Positions 10,044 to 17,725 of a stretch of 64,000 nucleotides of DNA are shown here, piece by piece. Below the pieces are notes generated by a model. The model saw only the letters and a list, made by a program, of their open reading frames with translations, was not told the origin of the DNA and did no database searches. Every line of letters starts with the position of its first letter. Within the stretch, counting starts at the first letter, position 1. Where the stretch lies: assembly GCF_014495845.1 (NCBI RefSeq), contig NZ_CP061080.1, forward strand, positions 3,834,001 through 3,898,000. Reading direction: 5' to 3'. The DNA comes from Aquibium microcysteis. Its GTDB lineage: Bacteria > Pseudomonadota > Alphaproteobacteria > Rhizobiales > Rhizobiaceae. A program made the position numbers and the translations under genes.

Positions 10044-10577
10044 ATGAAGACCGCACTTGCCACGGGCCACGTGACCCTCGACATCGCGACCGAGGCTGAC
10101 CTGCCGCGTTTCCGCGAGGAACTTCAGGCCGCCTTTGCGGTCGCCGTCGTCGAGACCTTCGGGTCGGTCGACGAGGGGCCGATCCCGTCGGACGAAGACG
10201 TGGCCGCGTCCTTCGAGGCTCCCGGCGCGGTCGTGCACCGCATTCTCGAAGACGGGAGGTGGGTCGGCGGCGCTGTCGTTTCGATCGATGGCGAGACGCA
10301 GCGGAACTCGCTCGACTTCTTCTACGTCCGCGCGGGCGAGATCGGCCGTGGCATCGGCCGCAAGGCCTGGGCCGCCATCGAGGCGGAGTATCCGCAGACG
10401 CAGGTCTGGATCACCCACACGCCCTACTTCGAGAAGCGCAACATCCACTTCTACGTCAACGTCTGCGGCTTCCATATCGTCGAGTATCACCACGCCGGTC
10501 ATCCCGACCCCAACCGTCCGGAGGAGCCCGACCTGCCGGACGATGACGGCATGTTCCGGTTCGAGAAGCGTCTCTGA
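10044..10577 (+). CDS. GNAT family N-acetyltransferase
   Basis: A 177-aa single GNAT domain. [20 protein letters not shown] is the acetyl-CoA binding motif A (Arg/Gly-x-x-Gly-x-Gly/Ala), and [19 protein letters not shown] the motif B region, ending in an acidic tail. It transfers an acetyl group from acetyl-CoA to a small molecule or protein amine in the cytoplasm; the substrate cannot be inferred. It starts 76 nt after the RND pump on the same strand, so read-through is possible, but a role in resistance is only a guess. Confidence 0.8.
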   Translation: MKTALATGHVTLDIATEADLPRFREELQAAFAVAVVETFGSVDEGPIPSDEDVAASFEAPGAVVHRILEDGRWVGGAVVSIDGETQRNSLDFFYVRAGEIGRGIGRKAWAAIEAEYPQTQVWITHTPYFEKRNIHFYVNVCGFHIVEYHHAGHPDPNRPEEPDLPDDDGMFRFEKRL

Positions 10578-10949
10578 CGCAACGCGCGGCGCAGCGTCAG
10601 ACGCAGGCTCCCGCCGGAAACCGCTTCGCGCGTTGGCCGCGGGGACCTGCCACGGCCTTCCGGACATGAGCCATCGATGGCCGTGGCAGCCCCGCAGGCG
10701 CGTCAACGTCTGCGGCTGAAGATCCCGGAGCGCCGTCTCCACGGAGGCAGCGGGCGGGGCTCCGAGCCCGGTGTCGGATGCGCAGGCCGTCGAAGCGTCC
10801 GGCCGGGCGATAGAGCCAGGTCGCGATCCCCGGGAAGATGAGCAGGACGGTGAGGGGTCCAAGCGACAGAGCAGGCCATGCCCGCTGGGAGGGAGTGCAA
10901 GCGAACTCGCCTGTGGAGAACGAACACTTATGCAGAAGAAGGGGGAAGC
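10578..10949. other. Gene-free stretch with a possible transporter gene remnant on the minus strand
   Basis: No convincing gene lies between the GNAT gene and tRNA-Glu. On the minus strand around 10790-10880 one frame reads LGPLTVLLIFPGIATWLYRP, which looks like the last transmembrane helix and cytoplasmic tail of a TRAP or similar carrier. It has no start, no upstream domains, and is followed by low-complexity Arg/Pro-rich translation. It may be the decayed 3' end of a transporter gene, or chance. Confidence 0.25.
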
Positions 10950-11024
10950 TGGTACGCCCAAGGGGAATCGAACCCCTGTTTGCGCCGTGAGAGGGCGCCG
11001 TCCTGACCGCTAGACGATGGGCGC
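10950..11024 (-). tRNA. tRNA-Glu (anticodon CTC)
   Basis: On the minus strand the gene starts GCGCCCATCGTCTAGCGGTC. The anticodon arm is GCGCC-CTCTCAC-GGCGC, giving anticodon CTC after U33. The T arm is AGGGG-TTCGATT-CCCCT, the acceptor closes with TGGGCGT, and ACCA follows, so CCA is encoded. The cloverleaf is complete and reads GAG codons. It lies alone, between the gene-free stretch and the MBL-fold gene. Confidence 0.96.
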
Positions 11025-11179
11025 GTCCAAGATGAGGGCGATATAGACGGCTCCGGCGGGAATTGCAACCGCCCGCGGACGATCCGCGGCTCTTTTCCGC
11101 ACTCGCGAAATCGTGACTCCGGCCGGGCGGTCCGGCGTGTCGTAATGCGCTCTGCCCCACGACGACGAAGGAGACCGCC

Positions 11180-12016
11180 ATGCCCCTCCCCCGCGCCGCC
11201 GCCCTGCTTGCCGCAGTCTTGCTTTCGCTGCCGCTCGCCGCGGCGCCCGGAGCGGCCCGGGCGCAGGCGCAGACCGACCCCGTGCCGTCGAAGTGCCTCG
11301 CCATCGCGCAGGCGCTGCCGTCCGTGACCTATGCGAGCTACGTGCCGGCGCAGGCGACGCGCACGTCCGGCGAGGTGACGATCACCTATGCCGGACACTC
11401 GACCTACGTCATCGAATCGCCCGGCGGCGTCCGGGTCGCCACAGACTATTCCGGCATCTACGGCCGCGACCCGCTGCCGCGCGTCGTGACCATGAACAAG
11501 GCGCACACGACCCACTTCACCACGAGCCCGGATCCAGCGATCGAGCACGTCCTGCCGGGCTGGAACCCGGACGGCGGCGAACCGGCGCGCCACGCGGTGG
11601 TGGTTGACGACGTCTACATCCGCAACGTGACGACCGACATCCGCCGTTTCGGCACGATGGAGGAGAACGCCAATTCGATCTTCATCTTCGAGGTGGCGGA
11701 CCTGTGCATCGGCCATCTCGGCCACCTGCATCACGCCCTGACGGACGCCCACTACGGCGCGATCGGCCGGCTGGACATCGTGATGGTGCCCGTCGACGGC
11801 GGGATGACGCAGTCGCTCGCCAACATGAGCGAGATCACGACGCGTCTCTCCTCCTCGATCGTGCTGCCGATGCACCGGCACTCGACGCCGATGGGAGAGT
11901 TTCTGGCGATGATGGGCAACAGCTACGCCGTCGACTACCGTGCGGAGCGCAGCTTCACGATCTCGCTGCGCGACCTGCCCCGCCGCCCGACGATCCTGAT
12001 CCTGCAGGGCGTGTGA
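11180..12016 (+). CDS. Secreted metallo-beta-lactamase-fold hydrolase (UlaG-like)
   Basis: 278 aa. Residues 1-33 form a Sec signal peptide ending in an Ala/Gln-rich cleavage region, so the protein is periplasmic or secreted. The mature part follows the UlaG/YtnP branch of the MBL fold: ITYAGHSTYVIES (first strands), VVTMNKAHTTHFT in place of a canonical HxHxDH, IGHLGHLHHAL, MVPVDGGMT and IVLPMHRHS. These give several His and Asp residues for a metal centre, but the classic HxHxDH motif is altered, so the activity is unclear. The start ATG 11180 follows GAAGGAGA. It is monocistronic, ended by the hairpin at 12021. Confidence 0.8.
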   Translation: MPLPRAAALLAAVLLSLPLAAAPGAARAQAQTDPVPSKCLAIAQALPSVTYASYVPAQATRTSGEVTITYAGHSTYVIESPGGVRVATDYSGIYGRDPLPRVVTMNKAHTTHFTTSPDPAIEHVLPGWNPDGGEPARHAVVVDDVYIRNVTTDIRRFGTMEENANSIFIFEVADLCIGHLGHLHHALTDAHYGAIGRLDIVMVPVDGGMTQSLANMSEITTRLSSSIVLPMHRHSTPMGEFLAMMGNSYAVDYRAERSFTISLRDLPRRPTILILQGV

Positions 12017-12020
12017 CCGC

Positions 12021-12045
12021 CGCACGCGCCGGGAGCGCGCGTGCG
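12021..12045. terminator. Bidirectional hairpin between convergent genes
   Basis: CGCACGCGC at 12021-12029 pairs perfectly with GCGCGTGCG at 12037-12045 across a 7-nt loop. It lies in the 43-bp gap between the MBL-fold gene (ends 12016) and terC (ends 12060), which point at each other, so it can serve both. There is no T tract, which is common in high-GC genomes. Confidence 0.65.
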
Positions 12046-12059
12046 GATCGGCGGGCGGG

Positions 12060-12842
12060 TCAGTGCCCGGCGTCGCCGATGCCGCGCGCCTTGTCTGCCG
12101 CCTTCTTGCGCCGCGCCAGCATGTTGAGCGTCTCGACCAGCGCCGAGAAGCCCATCGCCGCGTAGATGTAGCCCTTCGGCACATGGAAGCCCATGCCGTC
12201 GGCGATCAGCGTCATGCCGATCATCAGGAGGAAGCCCAGCGCCAGCATCACGATGGTGGGGTTCTTGGCAATGAAGCGCGACAACGGCTCGGCCGCGATG
12301 AGCATCACCGTCACCGCGCAGATCACGGCGATGTACATGATCGCGATCTCGTCCGTCATGCCGACGGCCGTGATGATGGAATCGATCGAGAAGACGAGGT
12401 CGAGCAGCAGGATCTGGACGATCGCGGCGCCGATCGACATCGACACGGCGCGGCCGACGATGTCTTCCTTGGGGTCCTCGGGATCGACCGTGTGGTGGAT
12501 TTCCTTGGTGGCCTTCCAGACCAGGAACAGGCCGCCGGCGATCAGGATCAGGTCGCGCCAGGAAAAGCCGTGGTCGAACAGCGTGAAGACGGGGGTCGTC
12601 AGCGTCACGATGAAGGAGACGGTGGCGAGCAGGATCAGGCGCAGGACCAGCGCGGCGCCGATTCCGATGCGGCGCGCGTTCTTCTGCTGGTGGGCGGGAA
12701 GCCGGTTGGTGAGGATGGAGATGAAGATCAGGTTGTCGATGCCAAGCACGATCTCGAGCACGACGAGCGTGGCCAGCGCCACCCAGGCGGACGGGTCGGC
12801 GAACCAGTCGAGATGCGAGGCGAGAACGTCGGAGAACGGCAT
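12060..12842 (-). CDS. TerC family integral membrane protein
   Basis: 260 aa with about seven transmembrane helices. Family motifs are [18 protein letters not shown] in the first helix and [14 protein letters not shown] in a later one, whose acidic residues within the membrane form the putative metal site. TerC proteins are linked to metal (Mn) export or metal loading of exported proteins, and to tellurite resistance. The start is ATG 12842 ([10 protein letters not shown]), the family-typical N-terminus; a GTG at 12875 would add 11 residues without membrane character. It is followed by a shared terminator and preceded by the YmdB-type gene on the same strand. Confidence 0.9.
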   Translation of the reverse strand: MPFSDVLASHLDWFADPSAWVALATLVVLEIVLGIDNLIFISILTNRLPAHQQKNARRIGIGAALVLRLILLATVSFIVTLTTPVFTLFDHGFSWRDLILIAGGLFLVWKATKEIHHTVDPEDPKEDIVGRAVSMSIGAAIVQILLLDLVFSIDSIITAVGMTDEIAIMYIAVICAVTVMLIAAEPLSRFIAKNPTIVMLALGFLLMIGMTLIADGMGFHVPKGYIYAAMGFSALVETLNMLARRKKAADKARGIGDAGH

Positions 12843-12899
12843 GGGACGGGGATCCTTCGAGCGCGGTGAAGGCACGGTTGCGCCGCTAAACGGCTGGGG

Positions 12900-13730
12900 T
12901 CAACCGCCGTTCCAGAAGACGGGCACGGTTTCTTGCAGCCGCGGCCCGAGCCTGAGCGGAGCGACCTTCTCGGCCAGCCCGGTGCGGTCGGATATTTCGA
13001 CGCCGAGCCCGCAGATGGTCGCCGGTCCGCTCGCCGCCTCGAAACGGCCGCGCGGCACCTTCGACAGAAAGCGGTTGAGCGGCTCCTCCTTGTCCATGCC
13101 GAGCGAGGAATCATAGTCGCCGCACATGCCGGCGTCCGAGATGTAGGCCGTGCCGCCGTTGAGGATCTGGTGATCGGCCGTCGGCTGGTGCGTATGCGTG
13201 CCGACGACGAGGCTCGCGCGGCCGTCGACGAAATGGGCGAAGCACATCTTCTCGCTGGTCGCCTCGGCGTGGAAGTCGATCACCACCGCATCCGCCTGCT
13301 CGCCGAGCGGACAGGCGGCGAGTTCGCGCTCCCCCGCCTGGAAGGGATCGTCGAGCTCGGGATGCATGAAGACGCGGCCCATGATGTTGGACACCATCAC
13401 GCGCGCGCCGTTGCGGGCGACGTAGAGGCCGGAGCCACGGCCGGGCGTGCCGCGCGGGAAGTTGACCGGGCGCAGGAAACGCTCCTCGTGCGGCGCGAAC
13501 TGCAGGGCTTCGCGCTGATCCCAGACGTGGTTGCCGGTGGTGACGACGTCGGCGCCGGCGTCGAGCGTCGAGCGAAAGATGTCTTCCGTGATGCCGAAGC
13601 CGCCCGCCGCGTTCTCACCGTTGACGATGACGAAGTCGAGCCGGAAATCCGAGATGAGCCCGGGAAGGCGCTGCCAGACGGCCGTGCGGCCGGAGCGGCC
13701 AACCATGTCACCGAGGAAGAGAAGTCTCAT
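12900..13730 (-). CDS. ymdB: YmdB-type metallophosphoesterase (TIGR00282 family)
   Basis: 276 aa. Metal-ligand motifs of the family are present in order: FLGDMVGRSG, VNGENAAGGFG, TTGNHVWDQ, IDFHAEATSEK and GTHTHQPTAD. YmdB enzymes hydrolyse 2',3'-cyclic nucleotides with a binuclear metal centre, in the cytoplasm. ATG 13730 (MRLLFLGD) is the conserved start; upstream codons are not family-like. It lies 10 bp downstream of the 5-FTHF cyclo-ligase gene, a pairing common in Hyphomicrobiales, so the two are probably co-transcribed. Confidence 0.92.
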   Translation of the reverse strand: MRLLFLGDMVGRSGRTAVWQRLPGLISDFRLDFVIVNGENAAGGFGITEDIFRSTLDAGADVVTTGNHVWDQREALQFAPHEERFLRPVNFPRGTPGRGSGLYVARNGARVMVSNIMGRVFMHPELDDPFQAGERELAACPLGEQADAVVIDFHAEATSEKMCFAHFVDGRASLVVGTHTHQPTADHQILNGGTAYISDAGMCGDYDSSLGMDKEEPLNRFLSKVPRGRFEAASGPATICGLGVEISDRTGLAEKVAPLRLGPRLQETVPVFWNGG

Positions 13731-13740
13731 GAATTGAGCT

Positions 13741-14343
13741 TTATCCCTCGATCTCGAACCGCCGCAAGCCACTTTCCGTCAGGATCGCCGGAAGCGGCAC
13801 GTCGTGCGCCTCGGCCGGCACCCGTTCGACCTCCTGGCAGTCGAAGGCGATCCCGAAAAGACGCGGATGGAGTCCCCGCGCGTGAAGCCGCGCGATGGCG
13901 CGGTCGTAGTGGCCGGCGCCGTAGCCGATGCGGTGGCCGCGCGCGTCGAAGGCCGCGAGCGGCACCAGCATGATCGTCGGATCGAGCACCGCGGCGTCTT
14001 CGGCCGGACCGACGGTCCCGAAGCCGGTGTCGACCAGTGGCGCGCCTCGCACCAGTTCGCGGAAGACGATGGTTGTCTTGTCGAGGATCGCGGGAACGCA
14101 GACCCGCGCACCCTTCTCCGCGAGGGCTGCCAGAAGCGGTCGCGTGTCCATCTCGCTGCGGATCGGCATGAAGCCGGAGACCACGTCGCCGGGCTCGACG
14201 CCGATGGCCGAAAGACCGGCCTCGGCGATCACCAGCGCAGCCTCGATGCGCCGGTGCGGATCGAGCGCATCACGACGGGCGAGCGATTCGAGCCGAAGGG
14301 CCTTCTTCAATTCACGATTGGAGGAGTGGTGTTCTTCGGTCAT
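13741..14343 (-). CDS. fau: 5-formyltetrahydrofolate cyclo-ligase
   Basis: 200 aa. It converts 5-formyl-THF to 5,10-methenyl-THF with ATP, salvaging folate in the cytoplasm. Diagnostic features are the N-terminal LKKALRLESLARRDAL, SGFMPIRSEMDT and the C-terminal ATP/folate site RIGYGAGHYDRAIARL. The start ATG 14343 places the ligase core directly after a short MTEEHHSSN leader. The 6S RNA lies immediately upstream on the same strand, the ssrS-fau arrangement known from many proteobacteria. Confidence 0.93.
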   Translation of the reverse strand: MTEEHHSSNRELKKALRLESLARRDALDPHRRIEAALVIAEAGLSAIGVEPGDVVSGFMPIRSEMDTRPLLAALAEKGARVCVPAILDKTTIVFRELVRGAPLVDTGFGTVGPAEDAAVLDPTIMLVPLAAFDARGHRIGYGAGHYDRAIARLHARGLHPRLFGIAFDCQEVERVPAEAHDVPLPAILTESGLRRFEIEG

Positions 14344-14397
14344 CGCCAAGCTTTGGACGATGACGGCCCCGGGTTCAACCCGGCAGGCGACGGATAG

Positions 14398-14552
14398 ATG
14401 ACGATCCACGACAACCGGTGGAAAGGTTGATCCCGGGTGCCTACAACGTAGGTGGGCGCCGTATGGAAGGACCCACGGGTCCTCCCAGGGACAGCTCCCT
14501 TGGGATCAGTAAGGCCCCGGGGAATGTTATTCCTGCCGCGAAGCGCAGACCG
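14398..14552 (-). ncRNA. ssrS: 6S RNA (approximate ends)
   Basis: Between the cyclo-ligase gene and the DUF4345 gene there is a structured, non-coding stretch. On the minus strand it contains GGCCTTACTGATCCCAAGGG, GGAGCTGTCCCTGGGAGG, CACCTACGTTGTAGGCACC and CGGGATCAACCTTTCCACC, blocks I associate with alphaproteobacterial 6S RNA. A TATATT that could serve as -10 lies just upstream, near 14560. 6S RNA mimics an open promoter and sequesters sigma70 polymerase in stationary phase. Synteny with fau supports the call; the ends are estimated. Confidence 0.78.
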
Positions 14553-14571
14553 CCGATACCAATATAGGACG

Positions 14572-15024
14572 TCACCCGGGCCTGCGCCATCCCATTCGAA
14601 CGCCCCGCGCATGCCAGAGCACGACGAACGGCACGGCGACGAGTTCCATGGCCAGTCCGGCGAGGTGCCCGGCCGACGGCGCGCCGGCCAGACCGAGCGA
14701 CGCGAGCCGCGCGAGTCCGCCGGCGAAGGTCATCGCCGCCAGCAGGCGCAGCCGCTCACCCTTCGTTTCGATCGACGGAATGCAGCTCCACCATGCGAGG
14801 CCGACGACCAGAAAGACGCCGGACAGGAAGCGCATATGGCTGTCGAGATCGACCGGCCAGGGTGACGTTGCGCCGAGGAAGCGAGGCCCCGCGACGATGC
14901 CCGCCGCGCCGGCGAAGACGGGCAGGCAGCCTGCGACGGCGATGAAGACCTGCAGCGCGCGCCGCGCGGTCGCGTCTTTGCCTGTCGCGATGGCGTCGGG
15001 GGCGTTCCCGGCTCTCTGTGTCAT
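14572..15024 (-). CDS. DUF4345 family membrane protein
   Basis: 150 aa with four predicted transmembrane helices (about residues 24-46, 65-85, 93-112 and 120-140). FIAVAGCLPVFAGAAGIV, VDLDSHMRFLSGVFLVVGL and LARLASLGLAGAP are typical of DUF4345 proteins, whose function is unknown. ATG 15024 (MTQRAGNAPD) gives a short cytoplasmic N-terminus; an upstream in-frame start at 15150 would add an Arg-rich tail that overlaps the next gene's leader. Divergent from the MoxR gene. Confidence 0.75.
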   Translation of the reverse strand: MTQRAGNAPDAIATGKDATARRALQVFIAVAGCLPVFAGAAGIVAGPRFLGATSPWPVDLDSHMRFLSGVFLVVGLAWWSCIPSIETKGERLRLLAAMTFAGGLARLASLGLAGAPSAGHLAGLAMELVAVPFVVLWHARGVRMGWRRPG

Positions 15025-15152
15025 GCAGGGTGAACGGCGACGGGAGCGGCGAAGTTTCGCACCGCCGTCTTGACCGGGTGCACCCTTGCGCCTGTCGGTC
15101 TCGTTCCCTACGGTTTGCGACAAGTCTGAACAATCATCCGGGACAATCACGC

Positions 15153-15992
15153 ATGCGTTTCGAAGGCACGGCAGCCTATGTGGCCGACAAGGATCTGATG
15201 GTGGCGGTGAATGCCTCCATCGCGCTGGAACGGCCGCTTCTGGTCAAGGGCGAGCCGGGCACCGGCAAGACCGAACTCGCCCGCCAAGTGGCCGGCGCGC
15301 TCGGCCTCGACCTGATCGAGTGGCACGTGAAATCCACCACGAAGGCGCAGCAGGGCCTCTACGAGTACGACGCCGTGTCGCGGCTGCGCGACAGCCAGCT
15401 CGGCGACGAGCGCTTCAACGACATCCGCAACTACATCAAGCGCGGCAAGTTGTGGGAGGCCTTCGCGGCCGGCCGCAAGGTGGTGCTTTTGATCGACGAG
15501 ATCGACAAGGCGGACATCGAGTTCCCCAACGACCTCTTGCAGGAACTCGATCGCATGGAGTTCTTCGTCTACGAGACCGGCGAGACGGTGAAGGCGGTGC
15601 AGCGGCCGATCGTCATCATCACCTCCAACAACGAGAAGGAACTGCCGGATGCCTTCCTTCGCCGCTGCTTCTTCCACTACATCCGCTTCCCGGAGGCCGA
15701 GACGCTGCAGAAGATCGTCGAGGTGCACTATCCCGGCATCAAGCAGAATCTCGTCCGCGCCGCGCTGACCCAGTTCTACGAGGTGCGCGAGGTGCCGGGG
15801 CTGAAGAAAAAGCCCTCGACCTCGGAGGCGCTCGACTGGATCCGCCTGCTGGTGGCCGACGACGTCGACCCGGCCGACCTGCGTGGCGAGGCCAAGAATG
15901 CCCTGCCGAAGCTGCACGGGGCGCTTCTGAAGAACGAGCAGGACGTCCATCTGTTCGAGCGGCTGGCTTTCATGGCGCGCCGGCAGGGGTGA
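15153..15992 (+). CDS. MoxR family AAA+ ATPase
   Basis: 279 aa. Walker A is GEPGTGKTE (33-41), Walker B VVLLIDEIDKAD, sensor 1 IVIITSNNEKELPDAFLRRC with the arginine finger region. MoxR ATPases act as chaperones that insert metals or remodel partner complexes, usually with a VWA protein encoded next door. Here the CoxE-like VWA gene lies 3.3 kb further on the same strand, separated by the insertions at 16033-19319. The start ATG 15153 (MRFEGTAAYV) is the conserved one. A strong hairpin follows the stop, so it is now transcribed separately from the VWA gene. Confidence 0.93.
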   Translation: MRFEGTAAYVADKDLMVAVNASIALERPLLVKGEPGTGKTELARQVAGALGLDLIEWHVKSTTKAQQGLYEYDAVSRLRDSQLGDERFNDIRNYIKRGKLWEAFAAGRKVVLLIDEIDKADIEFPNDLLQELDRMEFFVYETGETVKAVQRPIVIITSNNEKELPDAFLRRCFFHYIRFPEAETLQKIVEVHYPGIKQNLVRAALTQFYEVREVPGLKKKPSTSEALDWIRLLVADDVDPADLRGEAKNALPKLHGALLKNEQDVHLFERLAFMARRQG

Positions 15993-16000
15993 GCGTGAAC

Positions 16001-16020
16001 GGGCGGCGCTAGCGCCGCCC
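16001..16020. terminator. Perfect palindromic terminator hairpin
   Basis: GGGCGGCGC and GCGCCGCCC flank a TA, a fully self-complementary 20-mer, 9 nt after the MoxR stop and 13 nt from the stop of the convergent gene at 16033. It should terminate both. It also marks the left boundary of the AT-richer insert. Confidence 0.75.
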
Positions 16021-16032
16021 GCGTAGGTTGCA

Positions 16033-16239
16033 CTACCGAGTGTGACACTCGTTGCAGCACCAATAGCAACCATCAGCCATATAGTCATAGAGCTTGGCAG
16101 TCGAGACAGCCGAATGGCACGAGTAGTGCTCTCCAAGCGGTCTACGGTTGTGAAGTGCAGGGAGACGGTGGCAGGATTCACGATGGACCTCGTGATCGCC
16201 ATTCGCCTGCGCGTTTGCATTCATATAGTATTGAGCCAT
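16033..16239 (-). CDS. Small Cys/His-rich protein of unknown function
   Basis: 68 aa, starting MAQYYMNANAQANGDHEVHR and ending DGCYWCCNECHTR. Cysteines at 23, 41, 58, 61, 62 and 65 with H16, H19 and H66 suggest a zinc-binding fold. I recognise the pattern YY-N-NAQ-NGDHEVH ... C..LP ... LG ... C..A ... DGC..C...CHT from small uncharacterised proteins in many bacteria; no function is known to me. ATG at 16239 is favoured over ATG 16251 because the family begins at this MxxYY. Base composition is clearly lower in GC than the flanks. It lies 184 bp downstream of the winged-helix gene on the same strand and may form a module with it. Confidence 0.7.
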   Translation of the reverse strand: MAQYYMNANAQANGDHEVHRESCHRLPALHNRRPLGEHYSCHSAVSTAKLYDYMADGCYWCCNECHTR

Positions 16240-16423
16240 TTCGGCCTCCATATCGGATTCGATATTGAACGGGAGCCGAAACCATGCGAATCTTGAATTG
16301 CTAGGTCAGTGTTCGCTTGGTTTCGAATTTCGAGCCAGCGCTTCGCTGAGGATCTGAACCACGTGGGCCTCCGGGCTTCACGTGGTTCGTCTTTCCATTT
16401 CAACCTCATTCGTTACATTTCAG

Positions 16424-16774
16424 TCAGCGACGAAACAGGTCCAACTGAGTTCGTTCACTTTCGCCTACAAGACTATCCCCCCTAGGAGTTAAGAGGTATG
16501 AGCCTTTTCCAAAGCGCTCCCCGCGCCGATAAATAGCCAAACCGTCCTTCTCAAGAGTTCGATGACTTACAAGATTCCTAACAACTTGGCTAAATCGATC
16601 GTCCTTTCTTCCTTTTAAGATTTCACGATCTTCGTTTGATAGATCAATCCGCTTTCGTAGATACTTAGTAATCTCGGTTATTGCGAGCCCTGAGTTCGGG
16701 TCTCCAAACTCCTTGATAAGCTGGAGAACCGGTAGAACGAGATCCCTCTCTCTGATACGCGATTCGTTAACCAT
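16424..16774 (-). CDS. Mrr_N-like winged-helix protein
   Basis: 116 aa, low GC. The pattern LVLPVLQLIKEFG, AITEITKYLRKRIDLSNEDREIL, RFSQVVRNLVSHRTLEK, GSYLLTPRGDSLV fits the N-terminal winged-helix domain of Mrr-type restriction enzymes, but no nuclease domain follows. It is therefore either a stand-alone DNA-binding protein or the specificity remnant of a lost Mrr. Five copies of GATTCG/CGAATC surround and overlap its start (16761-16839), which suggests autoregulation. The surroundings (lower GC, between the MoxR and VWA genes) point to horizontal acquisition. The family assignment is by pattern and moderately sure. Confidence 0.65.
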   Translation of the reverse strand: MVNESRIRERDLVLPVLQLIKEFGDPNSGLAITEITKYLRKRIDLSNEDREILKGRKDDRFSQVVRNLVSHRTLEKDGLAIYRRGERFGKGSYLLTPRGDSLVGESERTQLDLFRR

Positions 16775-16840
16775 CTATCTTGTGCATCTGCGTGACGAAT
16801 CCCTAGATATTGCCTCGAATCCGATTCGTCAAGGATTCGT
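16761..16840. promoter_or_regulatory. Array of GATTCG/CGAATC hexamers upstream of the winged-helix gene
   Basis: GATTCG occurs at 16761, 16823 and 16834, and its complement CGAATC at 16796 and 16816. The copies at 16816-16828 form the palindrome CGAATC-C-GATTCG. A hexamer is expected about once per 2 kb on both strands together, so five in 80 bp is striking. The array covers the promoter and start codon of the gene at 16774, a typical autorepressor position. Confidence 0.55.
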
Positions 16841-16959
16841 AAACCATGTCTGTTAACTCGCCTTAAATCCCATCCGATCTGAGGACAGGTTGCAGGCGCA
16901 CTGGATTTTGCCAGTGAATTCGCTATGCCCTCCCCCCGGACTTATGAGGAGGACACACT

Positions 16960-17613
16960 ATGAAGACCAAGCTCAATCTCTACTACGACCGCGCCGCCTG
17001 TTCGCTGGGCGTGCGCATCGCGCTGGAAGCGGCAGGGGCCGACTACGGGGACACCCGCGTCGCCATCCGCAAGGGCGAGGCGCAGGCGCCGGACTATCTG
17101 AAGGTCAATCCGGCCGGCCGCGTCCCGGCGCTGGCGATCCCGGGCGAGGCGGATGCGCTCGGCGAACTCGTGGCCATCTTCGCCTGGCTCGCGGAGCGTT
17201 TCCCCGAGGCCGGCCTCCTGCCGCCTGCCGGTATGGCGCGCGCGCGGGCGATCTCCTTCCTGTCCATACTCGCCACCCACGTCCATGCCGCTGGCTTCGG
17301 CCCCTTCTTCCGGCCGCAGCGCTTCGCGTCTGGCGAGGAGGCGCAGAAGGACGTGCAGGCGCAGAGCCTCGCCACCGTGGCCGACGGATACCGGCAGATC
17401 GAGGCGCGGCTTCCGGCGGACGGTTTCGCTCTCGGCGCCGCGCCGAGCGCGGTCGACTACATGATCTACGTCTACGGCCGCTGGGGCGCGGCGACGCCGA
17501 TCAAGGTGGCGGAGGCGTTTCCGGGCATGGCCGCGCTGATGGCACGCGTCGAAGCCCTGCCGCAGACGAAGGCGGCGCTGGAAAAGGAAGCCCTGCCGAC
17601 GGTGGCGGGCTGA
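16960..17613 (+). CDS. Glutathione S-transferase family protein
   Basis: 217 aa. The N-terminal thioredoxin fold has LNLYYDRAACSLGVRIAL, where the Cys is the candidate catalytic residue of beta-class GSTs, and the cis-Pro region GRVPALAIPGEADALGE that binds glutathione. The C-terminal helical domain includes FALGAAPSAVDYMIYVYGRW. It conjugates or reduces electrophiles with glutathione in the cytoplasm. ATG 16960 follows GAGGAGG. It returns to high GC after the low-GC module, so it may be part of the ancestral locus. Confidence 0.88.
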   Translation: MKTKLNLYYDRAACSLGVRIALEAAGADYGDTRVAIRKGEAQAPDYLKVNPAGRVPALAIPGEADALGELVAIFAWLAERFPEAGLLPPAGMARARAISFLSILATHVHAAGFGPFFRPQRFASGEEAQKDVQAQSLATVADGYRQIEARLPADGFALGAAPSAVDYMIYVYGRWGAATPIKVAEAFPGMAALMARVEALPQTKAALEKEALPTVAG

Positions 17614-17725
17614 AGCAACGCCCGCGCCGGAGACATCAGGACAGCAGCAATGACTGCCGGGCCGTGGCCCTGGCAAAAACCGGTCCTGTCGCTAGCTTCG
17701 GCGTTTCGAGGCAGGAGAGCGTATC

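Noticed and set aside
16221..16409. 62-codon minus-strand frame between the small Cys/His gene and the winged-helix gene
   Set aside because: It overlaps the start of the Cys/His gene in another frame, has no ribosome site and no recognisable pattern.
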